DNA from: Haliclona indistincta
Taxonomy: Eukaryota; Porifera; Demospongiae; Haplosclerida; Chalinidae
Assembly: GCA_964017065.1 (NCBI GenBank)
Contig: OZ024784.1
Location: 10,893,152 to 10,957,151 of the forward strand
Length of the DNA: 64,000 bases
Reading direction: 5' to 3'
Shown: in pieces, positions 39,901 through 50,624 of the stretch
Layout: each line of letters opens with the position of its first letter
Position numbering within the stretch: the stretch's first letter is position 1
Position numbers and translations under genes: made by a program
The notes under the pieces: model-generated
The model's input: the letters and a program-made list of their open reading frames with translations, nothing else
The model's database searches: none
Told to the model about the DNA's origin: nothing

Positions 39901-42900
39901 GTTAGCTCCTTAGTTATAACTTTCAGAAGGAGCTTTGCAGCCAAAGCCAACCTGCTTGCTATTGAAACTGTACTGCTAAACAGAAGACAGCAAAGTGCTG
40001 ACCACAAGGACAAGGTGTGTCAAGTGGGCGCTTATCTCTGCAGCTTGATGGACAGAATGAATGAACGAATGAACGAATGAACGAATGAGTGAATGAACAG
40101 ACTTCACGAAACCCTTGGCGTGTTGCACATTGTAGAGTTAGCTCCTTAGTTATGGTTTGCAGAAGGAGCTTTGCAGCTAAAAGCAAACCTGCTTGCTATT
40201 GAAATTGCACTGCTAACCAGAAGACAGCAAAGTGCTGACCACAAGGACAAGGTGTGTCAAGTGGGCGTGACCGTGAACACTGAGTAGGTAGCCATTGCTC
40301 TTGGCCTTGATAGGCTTTTTCTTGAGATGTCTACGCACCCCCAGAGCTGTCTTGCAGTTTAGATGGAATCTACAAGTACATAGGTAGTCAACTACGGGCG
40401 CTTTTGTCGTCAGAGAGGTCAAAGACGGCCAACCGTCAAGGTGAGCCAGCCATAACTCGAGAACAAAAGCACTTTAGCAAAATCCACGAGTCACATTGCA
40501 AGCCATTGTCATGCTAAGCCTGTTCATACCTTTACCGAGTTTCAGAAGTGAGCGATGGTCTCTGCAGCTCGATGGACAGAATGAATGAATGAATGAACAG
40601 ATTTCACGAAACCCTCGGCGTGTTGCACATTGCAGAGTTAGCTCCTTAGTTATGGCTTTCAGAAGGAGCTTTGCAGCTAAAGCCAACCTGCTTACTAGTG
40701 AAACTGTACTGGTAAACAGAAGACAGCAAAGTGCTGACCACAAGGACAAGGTGTGTCAATTAGTGGGCGTGACCGTGAACATGAGTTGGTAGCCATTGCT
40801 CTTGGCTTTGATAGGCTTTTTCTTGAGATGTCTACGCACCCCCAGAGCTGTCCTGAAGTTTAGATGGAATCTAAAAGTACCTAGGTAGTCAACTATGGGC
40901 ACGTTTGTCGTCAGAGAGGTCCAAGATGGCCGTCAAGGTGAGCCAGCCATACATAACTCGAGAACGAAAGCACTTTAGCAAAATCCACGAGTCACATTGC
41001 AAGCCATTGTCATGCTAAGCCTGTTCATGTCTTGACCGAGTTTCAGAAGTGAGCGATGGTCTCTGTAGCTCGATGGACAGAATGAATGAATGAATGAATG
41101 AATGAACGAATGACAAACCAAGTACCGTAACCCTCGCGCATACGCGCCGAGGGTTAATGAATGAACAGATTTCACAAAACCCTCGGCGTACGTGTTGCAC
41201 ATTGTAGAGTTAGCTCCTTAGTTATGGTTTGCAGAAGGAGCTTTGCAGCTAAAGCCAACCTGCTTGCTATTGAAACTGCACTGCTAACCAGAAGACAGCA
41301 AAGTGCTGACCACAAGGACAGGTGTGACAAGTGGGCGTGACCGTGATCACTGAGTAGGTAGCCATTGCTCTTGGCTTTGATAGGCTTTTTCTTGAGGTGT
41401 CTACGCACCCCCAGAGCTGTCCTGAAGTTTAGATGGAATCTACAAGTACCTAGGCAGTCATATATGGGCGCTTTTGTCGTCAGAGAGGTCAAAGACGGCC
41501 GTCAAGGTGAGCCAGCCATAACTCGAGAACGAAAGCACTTTAGCAAAATCCACGAGTCAAATTGCAAGCCATTGTCATGCTAAGCCTATTCATACCTTTA
41601 CCGAGTTTCAGAAGTGAGCGATGGTCTCTGCAGCTCGATGGACAGAATGAATGAACGAATGACAAACCAAGTACCGTAACCCTCGCGCATATGCGCCGAG
41701 GGTTAATGAGTGTTGCATATTGTAAAGTTAGCTTCTTGGTTACGGTTTGCAGAAGGAGCTTTGCAGCTAAAGCCAACCTGCTTGCACTGCTATTAAATAT
41801 GCGTGACGTATGTTCTGTGCACGTGATACATAATAGATCTAAGTGCGGCAAGAGAGGATGGCGCGAACCCCTCGAGTCACCCTCGACGTCTTAGTCAGGC
41901 CAGCTCCAAGAGAAAGCTGATCATGCTGTCTCCCCGGCGGATTCGTTTACAACAAGTGAAGAACTTGCCCGTGAGGAGCACAATGAAAGCTGAGATGACC
42001 GTATTCGAGCTGAGCAACACCAGGCGCGCTTGCTGTCGTAAACTTACCAAGTAATGCGCGTTAAATAGATATGACGTACGTTCATACCTAGGTAAAGCGG
42101 AAGTACGTCATTAATTATTAAAGTGTTGGCACTAAAGTTGCATGCTCCTTCTGTTTATGTGCTCCTGTCGAATGCATCAATAGCACAAATTGCCTTTGAA
42201 AACTTGGCTTGTGTCAATTGTTATCATTGTAGCAGCCATGAATATGAGATGCTCAATATGAAGCATACATACCTTTTTGACTAATACAATTTGCATTTAA
42301 TAATTTAATTGCTGCTGTAAATATTACCTTAAATCGTTCTGGCAGTGATCTGAACAGTTTTACATGTATAGCCAGTCCAATCAGAGTAGCCATGCTGCAA
42401 TGCGGGATAGTAGGTGTGAATATGATGGCGACAGTACCTTTACTGTCATTAACATAAATATGTTCCTCTTTTACTACACATAATTCTTCCAGAGTAAGAG
42501 GATGCTCAGGATCGTTGATACAACGTACCAAATCTATCAAAGAAAGATGAAGAAGTATAATAAGTATAATATAAATACGTATAAAAGTATACAAGCTATT
42601 GGCCTAGTCAGTCGAACCGCAACCGTACAAAATTACATTGATTGCATTCCTGATTGCATTTAGGTTTAATTTGCAATGGCTATGCCCACGCATCGATGTA
42701 ATGGCGGGTTGACGCAGAACAGGTTCGCGCACTTAACCGCTTGTAACTATACTATCCTATGTGCTACCGTATAGCCGGTTATTTTCGTGTGGATTTAATT
42801 TTCGAACGGCTGGTGCGGGTCGAAAATTAGATTTCGAAAAATTCTTTTTGCCTATTTAAAAAGTTCTGTGACGTGGCTCTGTGACGAAAATTAGATCCAG

Positions 42901-45900
42901 ACAAAATTTGGCTAACGAAATATTTGACCAGCAAAAAAAAACGGCTATAGGGTCATTCCATATGAAATCAACCACACTTTGAAAGTTCAAGTTACAGAAT
43001 TGCACGAAACTTGGTACACATGTTGGGTAGAGTAAGGTTATTACTTTCCTGAAATAAAAGTGATCTATGATGAATGGCTTCTGAGATATAGCCAATTAAC
43101 TATCGGACATTTTAACGAAAATGCCTTCGCTAGCTGTTACTCATGTCATTGTAACTTTTTATCAGAACATTTCTACATCATGAGGCTAGTACCATCTTAT
43201 AGCTCATGAAACTGGCTTTCACATGAAATGTTGTAAGGCTTCATTTTCAAAATTTATTAATTAATTAACAGGTTGTTAAACTTTGACCTACGATTTCTCA
43301 AAAAACGCGTCCTGAATTTTTTTGTTGTGAATGTATAATCATGCCACACTATTGGTCTATCATTTGCCAGAGTTTAGTTTTGGGACCAGAACGGGCTACA
43401 GAAATATGTCTAACGAGCTATGAATAATTGGCTAATAAGAACCAATGTCATGGTAAAAACAAACGTACGAGTGTACAATTTGTAATAAAAATTGATCATT
43501 ACCCTGCACATACAGTATGTTGAGTGTTGCTATCCATGTGACATTTTAAATATTGGTTTATAGCTTAAATCTCAAAAATATATAATACCTAGTCTATATT
43601 GAAAGAAGTGCATACACTATCTGTGCACTATAGTTATTTTCTTGTCACTAGTTACTGCTATGGCCATGGGTGTGCCAACAATAAGCATTAAAAATATGTT
43701 TAGTAAAAATAACCATGAACTTGAGTGAGTGCAAACAGTGCAAATGAGCCTGAGCAAGCACATTTTGTGAACCTGTCTGACCAGTACAATCATCTAACAG
43801 GAGGCTTGAAAATCACACTAGAGTTCAATACAGCCCTGTAGTTAATCAATTCATGGGTCTCCAAAACAATGAGAAGTTAATAACAATACATCATCAAGTA
43901 AGCATTGAAAGGGTTAATTTTCTACAGATTTTTCATATAAATTTAAAATTAATGATACTAAACATCTAATAATAAGCTTTAGTAGTATTATAGTCACAAA
44001 TGAACTGTTTTGTTACAATTGTACACTCGTATGTTTGTTTTTACCATGATATTGGTTCTTATTAGCCGATTATTCATAGCTCGTTAGACATATTTCTGTA
44101 GCCCGTGCTGGTCCCAAAACTAAACTCTGGCAAATGATAGACCAATAGTGTGGCATGATTATACATTCACAACAAAAAAATTCAGGACGCGTTTTTTGAG
44201 AAATCGTAGGTCAAATTTTAACAACCTGTTAATTAATGAATAAATTTTGAAAATGAAGCCTTACAACATTTCATGTGAAAGCCAGTTTCATGAGCTATAA
44301 GATGGTACTAGCCTCATGATGTAGAAATGTTCTGATAAAAAGTTACAATGACATGAGTAACAGCTAGCGAAGGCATTTTCGTTAAAATGTCCGATAGTTA
44401 ATTGGCTATATCTCAGAAGCCATTCATCATAGATCACTTTTATTTCAGGAAAGTAATAACCTTACTCTACCCAACATGTGTACCAAGTTTCGTGCAATTC
44501 TGTAACTTGAACTTTCAAAGTGTGGTTGATTTCATATGGAATGACCCTATACGGTATGCTCACGTACTTAGACTTGTTGCGCAGTGCAATGATACAGCTT
44601 TTTAATAGTGTTATCACATGAGCGAAAGCAAGTTCTGTTATGCAGAAACACGTGGATTCATAACACAGGTGAGTTTTGTGGTCGGAGTTGGTTTGCATTG
44701 GCATATTTGCGTATTAAGGTGCCCTGTGTATATCTAAGCTGTACTTCATAGATAGAGTTAAAGAACAAAGCTTTAAAAGTTACTGTTATCATTATCAATG
44801 ATAGAAAAAAATATTGAAGTACATCAACAAATCTTTGGTTATAGCCAATGGAGTTGCAAAGTAGAGGTAGATAAGAGAAGGTATGCTATCTCTGTGGGAG
44901 AGTTGGCGGTTATATGATAAGATTTGAGCGCTGGATAGAGCAGGAAAGGGCCTATGCAGTAGCATACTTGGAATCACTACCACCACCCAACGCTTTCATA
45001 TGTAAGACAGATTAGAGGCAAAAGGCACTGTGGTGACAGTGTTCACATTCCTATATGGAAAAAAAAACAAGTAAATAATGATCAAGAGAATGTAACATAT
45101 TGCATACATCCCGATTGCAAAGCCACAGACCTTTGCAAGTTGCTTGACAGCAGAGATTGTGAAAATAATGGGCGATGGCCTATAACATAGTTAGCCTAGT
45201 AGCCAACGCCCATTTTACAATTTCTGCTGTCAAGCAACATGCACAGGTCTGTATCAGTAAAGAAGATAAATAATACAATGCCCATTTACAGAGTATACAA
45301 TAAAAGCATACCTACATCTAGATATGGTACCACAAGAACCATATACAGTGTGCAGAAAGTATTGCAAATATATTATGCATCATGCACAGATTTGAAAAGC
45401 ATTCTCCTGATACATATCGTGTATCCAGATTCCTTCAAACAATAGACACAGACATAATTATGATAACTATAGATGATAATGATTATTACTAGTACATTCA
45501 TGGAATGGCATTCTCCTGATACATATCGTGTATCCAGATTCCTTCAAACAATAGACACAGATATAATTATGATAACTATAGATGATAATGATTATTACTA
45601 GTACATTCATGGAATGGCAGGGGCGAGCCTGAGCATTGATACCTCGTTAGTGTATAGTTGTGTATAACATAATAACATAATTATTATTTGCACCAGGTTA
45701 TGTGGTGAGTCCTGATTTTAGTAGATAATTAAGTCTGTATTATGTGAACATTAGTTTCACTGTTGATGGTGAATAGAATCAATAGTTTATGTTCAGATAT
45801 GGTGCACTTTCTCCAACTATCTCTTGCTGAGTGTGTTCCTTGCCTAGGCGTCATGGGAACAATGTACTGGAAGATGTGATGAGTAGGATTCCTCGGTCTC

Positions 45901-47673
45901 CTCACTCACTGCAGGCTCTACCGCTATCACACACGAGCTCATTAGATGTACCTAAGTTACTGTTTGCTCTGTTGCAGCTACTGCTTTCTGCCGGCGTCTC
46001 CAGTAGGCCCTTTGATATTCCTTTTGTCGCTCCAGTCGTCCGCTTTCACATTGATCAGGTGACTCTGCCTCTCATCGTCGCTTTCTGGTAGTGGCCTTGT
46101 CGTGTAAAAGTTGTTGGTTTTCAGGTGTCTCTGATATCTGTTGTTGTCGTCCCTGAGTCATCTGCATCATTGCCAGAATGCCAGGTATCTTGTTTGAAAC
46201 CAAGCGCCAATTATAATGTGCGCACGTGCTAAAAAGGGTGTTTCCTACTTCTCGAGAACATTGAAAAGGACAAACGCTACCCCGTGACAGATAGATAGAT
46301 TGATAGATACATTCCCCGCCGCGTGGGCCATTGTGCCAATCAATGTGGGGCTCGCTCAGGCTTGCCCCAATTATATGCTACATCTGCTATTTAATCCATC
46401 TGAAATGGATAATGCTGCAACCAATTTCTCTTCAAACAGTTTGGAACAAGTAACTGATGAGTTTGACTAACAATGGAAGAAAATTTTTTCGACCAAGTAG
46501 ATGGTTTCTGTTAGCTAGTTATTGTGACGTTGCAATATCTTTGCTCATTTGCAAATTTGTGTTACAAATAAGTCCTTAGCTACAAAATTGCATTACCCTC
46601 GTCAAATTTTGGGAAAATACACATGCTAAGGTCAATAATGTACACTTGACTCACTTGATAATTCCAGTTAGTCATCTTTCTCGTAGGTACACTTCCGTAT
46701 TAAAACTGCAATCACAGTATAGTCTAGTCAAACATGTGTGAAAAACAAAGCTTGACAGACAGAATACTTGAAAACTACTGTTATGCTTACCGTAGCAATG
46801 TTGGAAACACTTTTGTGTGACACAGCCAACATGGCGACGATGGCTTCCTCGGACTTATCCTCCCACAGCTCTCTGACCAGTAGCAAGCACACATCCAAAA
46901 CTCAATAAAAAGATTCGCATATTAATCACAAGGGGGGTTAGCGATGTTATAATGGCAAAGAGGACTCCCCAGTCTCAAGAATATCTACCAACATCCAGGC
47001 TACTCGTCGAGGAAAAAAGCTCACCAACAAGTCGACCACGCCTCTTCCGCTTGCAAACAAATAGTACGGTTGCATTTCGACTGTAGTTGAGACCACAGAC
47101 ATAGTAGCTTATTGGGATTGGAAGCTGTGACAGTTGTGCATGTTACATGTACACAAAGTTGGGCTTTTACGAAAACAACAAAGTTAAATATTTGTGTTGT
47201 CCTAGAACTATTAAGATAACATAATAAAGTAACGCAGTGCAGTTGCCTTGCTGTGTAGCACACTAACACTTGCAACACATGCCAAACAGTGTGCTCAAAT
47301 TAACTCTACTACGTACTTTTACTAGTACAGAAGCAAGACCAGAAAACACCAGAAACCAGCAAGTGCATACATAATGCGTACAGAAACTTTTTGTGTTGAC
47401 AATATGTAAATAGCTTATGCCCGAACGCTAGTTCAAGGGACCCTGAGTAGACTAGACCTTTTCTTCATTGCGAAAATGAGACTACAGTGATGTTTTTCGA
47501 GGTTCGGAACCCCGCCCCGACACATACAATGACATACCAAAAATCTCTCTGGCATCTATCTCATCTCGTACGCTATCGTCTTCCTCTTGAGGTGTTACAA
47601 TTCTTTCTTTTAACTTTCCTACGATCAGTGGGTTAGCGTTCTCCAAAACGGACATCTCTAACTCAATGTTCAA
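36895..47673 (-). CDS. CIAO2B: CIAO2B (FAM96B/MIP18), four exons
   Basis: CIAO2B is a subunit of the cytosolic Fe-S targeting complex with CIAO1 and MMS19; it delivers clusters to nuclear and cytosolic apoproteins such as DNA polymerases and helicases. The exons are 47538-47673, 42328-42533, 37111-37156 and 36895-36992. All are GT-AG and join in phase to 161 codons plus TGA; the human protein has about 163. Exon 1 gives [11 protein letters not shown] and DAREIF; exon 2 gives [13 protein letters not shown] and [16 protein letters not shown], the family core with its conserved Cys; exon 3 gives SGTHVSEHA; exon 4 gives [19 protein letters not shown]. An alternative start is the Met at codon 7 (47655). 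The introns hold a satellite array and several transposons but the coding sequence is unbroken. Confidence 0.95.
37111..37156 (-). CDS. CIAO2B: CIAO2B exon 3 (46-bp small exon)
   Basis: This exon encodes [15 protein letters not shown] plus one base. The acceptor is CATATAG and the donor is GTAAGT. Length and phase fit exactly between exons 2 and 4, and SGTH-SEHA aligns with the family's PGTHASEHA. Confidence 0.9.
37249..37650. mobile_element. GGGGCGAGCCTGAGC inverted-end element, copy 1
   Basis: The ends GGGGCGAGCCTGAGC and GCTCAGGCTCGCCCC enclose sequence similar to 45990-46370 (TCGCTCCAGTCGT, GATCAGGTGACTCTGC, CATTCCCCGC). The outer flanks of both copies also align (ACTAGTACATT on the left, CCCCAATTA on the right), so the true ends may be slightly outside. 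The class is unknown. Confidence 0.65.
37969..38142. mobile_element. Hairpin MITE (GACCACACTAGGCGGTGC)
   Basis: The arms begin GACCACACTAGGCGGTGCAT and are near-perfect inverted complements, including ACGCGATATAAAGCAC, with a CGCCTTCGGCTCG centre. The ACGCGATATA core recalls the hairpin at 26959-27065. Confidence 0.8.
38152..38337. mobile_element. Inverted-repeat element (AGACCATAC ends)
   Basis: It has mirrored AGACCATAC and ACTTTCGACCAATC words at both ends and repeats of AAGTGTGCATTAA inside. It directly follows the previous hairpin. Confidence 0.6.
38530..38945. mobile_element. GATATAACGGG hairpin cluster
   Basis: Mirrored words GGGATATAACGGGTCATAT (38538) and ATATGACCCGTTATATCCC (38847) bracket internal copies near 38600-38660. 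The right part holds a separate tight hairpin (38884-38937) with AGGAAGCGCCGAGGGCGAAG in its stem and loop. No coding support; the open frame at 38621-38809 is repeat-derived. Confidence 0.6.
39195..41800. repeat. Tandem satellite array, about 0.5-0.58 kb units
   Basis: A unit starting near CTGCAGCTCGATGGACAGAA recurs at about 39821, 40041, 40564, 41066 and 41631, giving spacings of 220, 523, 502 and 565 bp, with a diverged unit before the first. Each carries a GAATGAAT-type microsatellite, ACCCTCGGCGTGTTGCACAT and TTTTTCTTGAGATGTCTACG. Two units have an extra insert with AACCCTCGCGCATACGCGC. Repeated open frames on both strands come from the repetition. It lies in a CIAO2B intron. Confidence 0.9.
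39446..39531. mobile_element. 86-bp element with 9-bp duplication, TAGCCTCGCC family
   Basis: It has ends TAGCTAGCCTCGCCTCCAGG and CCTGGAGGCGAGGCTA flanked by ATGAAGACG on both sides (39437-39445 and 39532-39540). The insertion interrupts the first satellite unit, and the empty site is visible in the other units as CCGTGAACAC/TGAGTAGG-like sequence. It is a minimal member of the 9-bp family. Confidence 0.85.
42328..42533 (-). CDS. CIAO2B: CIAO2B exon 2
   Basis: This exon encodes [17 protein letters not shown] to SLPERFK, 69 codons with the carried base. The acceptor is TTTGATAG and the donor is AAG|GTAATA. Confidence 0.95.
42777..44554. mobile_element. CCGTATAGCC element, TA target, interrupted
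   Basis: It has ends CCGTATAGCCGGTTATTTTC and (across the inner insertion) AACGGCTATACGG, flanked by TA. The same terminal motif occurs at 63027-63156. It is split close to its right end by the 42960-44547 element. Confidence 0.7.
42960..44547. mobile_element. GGGTCATTCC long inverted-repeat element, TATA duplication
   Basis: The ends GGGTCATTCCATATGAAATC and complement have arms of about 500 bp (42960-43490, 44010-44547). The flanks are TATA (42956-42959, 44548-44551), and the undamaged TATA is predicted by the host element's left end. The centre has no transposase. It lies in the CIAO2B first intron. Confidence 0.8.
45127..45251. repeat. Hairpin repeat
   Basis: Mirrored ACAGACCT, GCTTGACAGCAGA and AATGGGCG words form an imperfect stem of about 45 bp on each side, with a 30-bp loop. 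Confidence 0.65.
45399..45618. repeat. Tandem duplication of about 110 bp
   Basis: A unit with GCATTCTCCTGATACATATC and TAGATGATAATGATTATTAC occurs twice in a row with one or two changes. Confidence 0.9.
45621..46372. mobile_element. GGGGCGAGCCTGAGC inverted-end element, copy 2
   Basis: The ends match those of 37249-37650. The shared interior lies at the right (45990-46370); the left half has extra sequence. No transposase is recognised. Confidence 0.65.
46373..47537. other. CIAO2B: CIAO2B first intron, no clear feature
   Basis: No other gene or terminal repeat could be supported between the element at 45621-46372 and exon 1. Confidence 0.5.
47538..47673 (-). CDS. CIAO2B: CIAO2B exon 1
   Basis: This exon contains [11 protein letters not shown] and [10 protein letters not shown] and ends in phase 1 at G|GTATGT (donor at 47536-47537). 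The first ATG is at 47671-47673; a second in-frame ATG follows six codons later. Confidence 0.93.
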
Positions 47674-47763
47674 TGATGTTTATACACGTGTCGTCGTGAT
47701 GGTCACGTGACTTTACTATTATATACCACGAGGTGAACTTGTTCTGTAGGCCGACTGTAGGAG
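47674..47763. promoter_or_regulatory. Bidirectional promoter with GTCACGTGAC E-box
   Basis: This 90-bp gap separates the CIAO2B ATG (minus strand) from an ATG on the plus strand at 47764. It holds a perfect palindrome GTCACGTGAC (47702-47711), a second CACGTG at about 47685 and a TATTATATA stretch near 47717. The E-box would suit bHLH-ZIP factors; that is inference. Confidence 0.6.
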
Positions 47764-47799
47764 ATGCTGTCTAATCTACTTAGTAGCAGATCTGGCTCT
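47764..47799 (+). CDS. Candidate first exon of a divergent gene
   Basis: An ATG opens MLSNLLSSRSGS and stops at a consensus donor GTAAGT at 47800. The Arg/Ser/Leu-rich, acid-free start resembles a mitochondrial transit peptide. A 21-bp in-phase microexon (47864-47884: acceptor TTGTTGCAG, donor GTGAGT; HRSYRHY) may follow. Later exons were not recognised. It could be the SMPD4 5' end or another gene. Confidence 0.4.
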
Positions 47800-48134
47800 G
47801 TAAGTGTCATTTTATTTTGAACATTTAGATACCAGGTGCACTATAATAGTCTCCTTGTTGCAGCATAGATCGTATAGGCATTACGTGAGTGTAGTGATCA
47901 TGAATCTTTTAAAATTTGTGTACATGTACTACAGTTAATAATGTAACTTAGCTGTATGTAAACGCAGCTTTAACTAGATCCTGGGTTCCCTAGTCCAGTT
48001 GTTGAATAAGTTCCAGTTATACATGCTTCCACAATATCAGGGCACTAGCTAGCTTGTTGGTTGTGGCCAGTGCAGCTGTTAAGGGTGGATTGCCCTAACA
48101 TCAGGATTACAAATATTTTGGTTTCTACTGTTAG

Positions 48135-48640
48135 TTGAAGGCCTGCTCAGTCACACTGATCACCCAAGAAAGTCGCCATTCGCCTTGTGGGCGTAGCAAG
48201 CTCCACCCAATGACGAAAAAGCACGTATCCCGATCTTTCCTAGGCATGCCACACCCACACAAAATAAACTTTGGTACACAAGGAAGAAATTTTTGTTTGG
48301 GATTTTGCAAAAAGGTCTCTGTCTGTAAGTTACAGAGGGGCGAATATTTAATGAGAAAACACGATTTCGGCAAAAATCCCCTACCAGCAAGAGCGATGGA
48401 AGAAGATACATTTCCTTTTGCCAGAGCGCCAAAAAATGCCACCTCTCGCCCTCCCCACAACCCACCCACCCCTATGTGGGTCTCTCGTGATTGCAGAGAA
48501 CGAAATAATTTTGTTCCAAATACGGCAAGTGCTATATGTATTGGAGTGTGGGTACACCCATTTTCCGTGTAAAACGGGCAAGTAATAGCCAGAACACTGT
48601 AGATTATATTGTGCAAAGGGCAGCAAGAAAGAAAAGTTCG
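48135..48640. other. Region open on both strands, unassigned
   Basis: The plus strand is open for 145 codons and the minus for 161, but no domain, splice context or repeat supports a protein. It may be a decayed repeat. Confidence 0.3.
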
Positions 48641-48739
48641 GGTATTCCTGGCTTAAACTCTGCTCCTAACTGGTGGCATCATTACTTGTAATTTAGTCTC
48701 GTCCCCAGACCACTCCTGCTTGGTAGAGGGTCTGGTTAA

Positions 48740-49457
48740 GGTGGCGGTATACCCGTTTTTATGAATATTAATGAGCGACTTTCTTTTATCTGCAGATCGT
48801 GACAGAGCAACGCTAGCAGCGTGAAACTCGCTCTGATGCATCAATGAGTGTGTCTCAATGTATAATGCAGCTTGAAACGTTGCACAATATTCTACACCAA
48901 GGAATAATGTAGGAACAATCGACATCGTACGGATACGCATTTTTCTAGCCAAAAATCTCTCCTGGCTAACCGTGCAGCAAAGGTTACCAGCTGAAATTCG
49001 ACTCTTATAAACCATTTCTAGGTGCAGACGAAGAGTTTTGTTGACCCACGCTGAACGTAGCTGTTCTATGCATCGACAAACATGGACGTAACTGCAAAAT
49101 CAGCCATGATTTAGAATGTAAAAGTGTTTTTCTTAAAATCAGAAAAAGTAAATGCAGAAAACTCTTCGTCTGCACCTAGAAATGGTTTATAAGAGTCGAA
49201 TTTCAGCTGGTAACCTTTGCTGAACGGTTAGTCAGGAGAGATTTTTGGCTAGAAAAATGCGTATCCGTACGATGTCGATTGTTCCTACATTATTCCTTGG
49301 TATAGAATATTGTGCAACGTTTCAAGCTGCATTATACATTGAGACACACTCATTGATGCATCAGAGCGAGTTTCACGCTGCTAGCGTTGCTCTGTCACGA
49401 GCTACTGATAAAAGAAAGTCGCTCATTAATATTCATAAAAACGGGTATACCGCCACC
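48740..49457. mobile_element. TTAA palindromic MITE, GGTGGCGG family, complete
   Basis: It starts GGTGGCGGTATACCCG after TTAA 48736-48739 and ends GGGTATACCGCCACC before TTAA 49458-49461. The arms are long inverted complements meeting near 49100. It is the intact reference copy for 304-887. Confidence 0.9.
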
Positions 49458-49575
49458 TTAAATGAAGGCAAATTCCTGGTTCAGATTTTTATTCTCGGAA
49501 TTGTGAATTACCAATCAGATTGCAGTATTTCCCAAAATCCACATGACCTGCACGCGACGACCACTTGCATTAATC

Positions 49576-49746
49576 ATGGCTTACCCAAGGCCAAGGAATG
49601 CTATCATGGAATCCATATCGAAGAGCGCCAAACAGCTTAGATATTCGTGTTTGTCGGCTGAGCAGCAAGAAGTCGTGGTCAATTTCGTAGCAGGACGAGA
49701 CGTGTTTGTTTCTCTTCCCACAGGTGCTGGGATGACTTTTTGCTAA
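49576..49746 (+). pseudogene. RecQ-like helicase N-terminal fragment
   Basis: From ATG 49576 it reads for 56 codons, including LRYSCLSAEQQEVVVNFVAG, RDVFVSLPTGAGMTF and a stop. The Q-motif-like Gln and the Walker A region P-T-G-A-G align with RecQ/superfamily-2 helicases, but the essential Lys is Met and the protein ends right there. All later helicase motifs are absent. The fragment lies wholly inside the 9-bp-duplication element. Confidence 0.75.
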
Positions 49747-50624
49747 GCATACCAAGCATAGGGGAAGTTCTGGGGACGAGAGTGCTTGTAATTATGCCTT
49801 GGTGGGCAGAGCCACCACGAGGCGTACAGTAGTCCGTTTGTCAGTCATTATACCATGGTGGGCAGAGCCACAAGGCATAATGTAATCATGTTGTCTGTCT
49901 GTCATTTATTCAGTCTGTCTGTTATACCATTTTTGCGCCGCACACTGATAACAGAGCTCTGAAACCCGTAATGCAAGTAGAACTTTAACTCACTTTTCAA
50001 CATTTGAAACTTGTATACGAAGCTTCGTTCTCAAGTTATGGCGTGATTTGCTTACCTCACGATCGATGGCTGTTACTGGCAATCTGGAGTTTTCCGTAGA
50101 CATAAATATCCACAGTTGACTGCCTAGAAGCTTACAGGGACTGCCTAGAAGCTGATAGGTTAGAATTTCACTACAGGATACACACCGGCCGCATGTCTAA
50201 AGGAATTGTGTGAGCAAGCTATGGATGCTATCTCGATCATGTGCTGTGCTGAACATTATAGACACGCCCAGTTGAATCAGTGGTCAGCACAGATTGGCTT
50301 CTGATTGCATAACTATTATAGTGCATTGTGATTGCTGTATAACAGCTGCAGTTTGCTGTGTATGTGAAATGGTGGCATTCCACCGAGGCATCTGCACCTT
50401 TGGTGCTTTCATTTTAGTATGCACTGCCAACAGTGATGTAAACTTTAGATTTTTCATTTTGCTGTATCTCATAGAATCCGTCTCTCATTACAAGTGGTGA
50501 ACAACATGGAGCTATGAGATCTAGGTTTCTATCTAACCATTTGAGCACCCAGCCAGTCAAGGTAAAGGATAGCAATTGTTATGTGCTGTAAGTGCTGACA
50601 AGGCACCTATTATGTGATCATTAA

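Larger units (their letters stand above)
48694..49784 (+). mobile_element. 9-bp-duplication element carrying a RecQ-like helicase start
   Basis: It has ends TAGTCTCGTCCCCAGAC and TTCTGGGGACGAGAGTG flanked by a perfect CTTGTAATT duplication (48685-48693, 49785-49793). A TTAA MITE (48740-49457) sits inside; without it the element is about 370 bp. The remainder holds upstream sequence and the first 56 codons of a helicase-like ORF. The structure is that of an internally deleted copy keeping promoter and N-terminus. Confidence 0.8.

Noticed and set aside
39195..41800. CRISPR-like array
   Set aside because: The units are about 0.5 kb, carry no short repeat-spacer structure, and lie in a eukaryotic intron.
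39197..41894. Repeated ORFs of 66-106 codons on both strands
   Set aside because: They are copies of one satellite unit read in several frames, without motifs or splice context.
42777..44554. Helitron or LTR structure for the large inverted repeat
   Set aside because: Inverted, not direct, terminal repeats with short target duplications indicate a DNA transposon.
48131..48616. Overlapping long ORFs of 161 and 145 codons on opposite strands
   Set aside because: Neither shows a known domain or conserved blocks, and both being open suggests composition or a repeat, not a gene.
48740..49457. Host regulatory palindrome
   Set aside because: TTAA on both sides and several copies elsewhere in the window show it is a mobile element.
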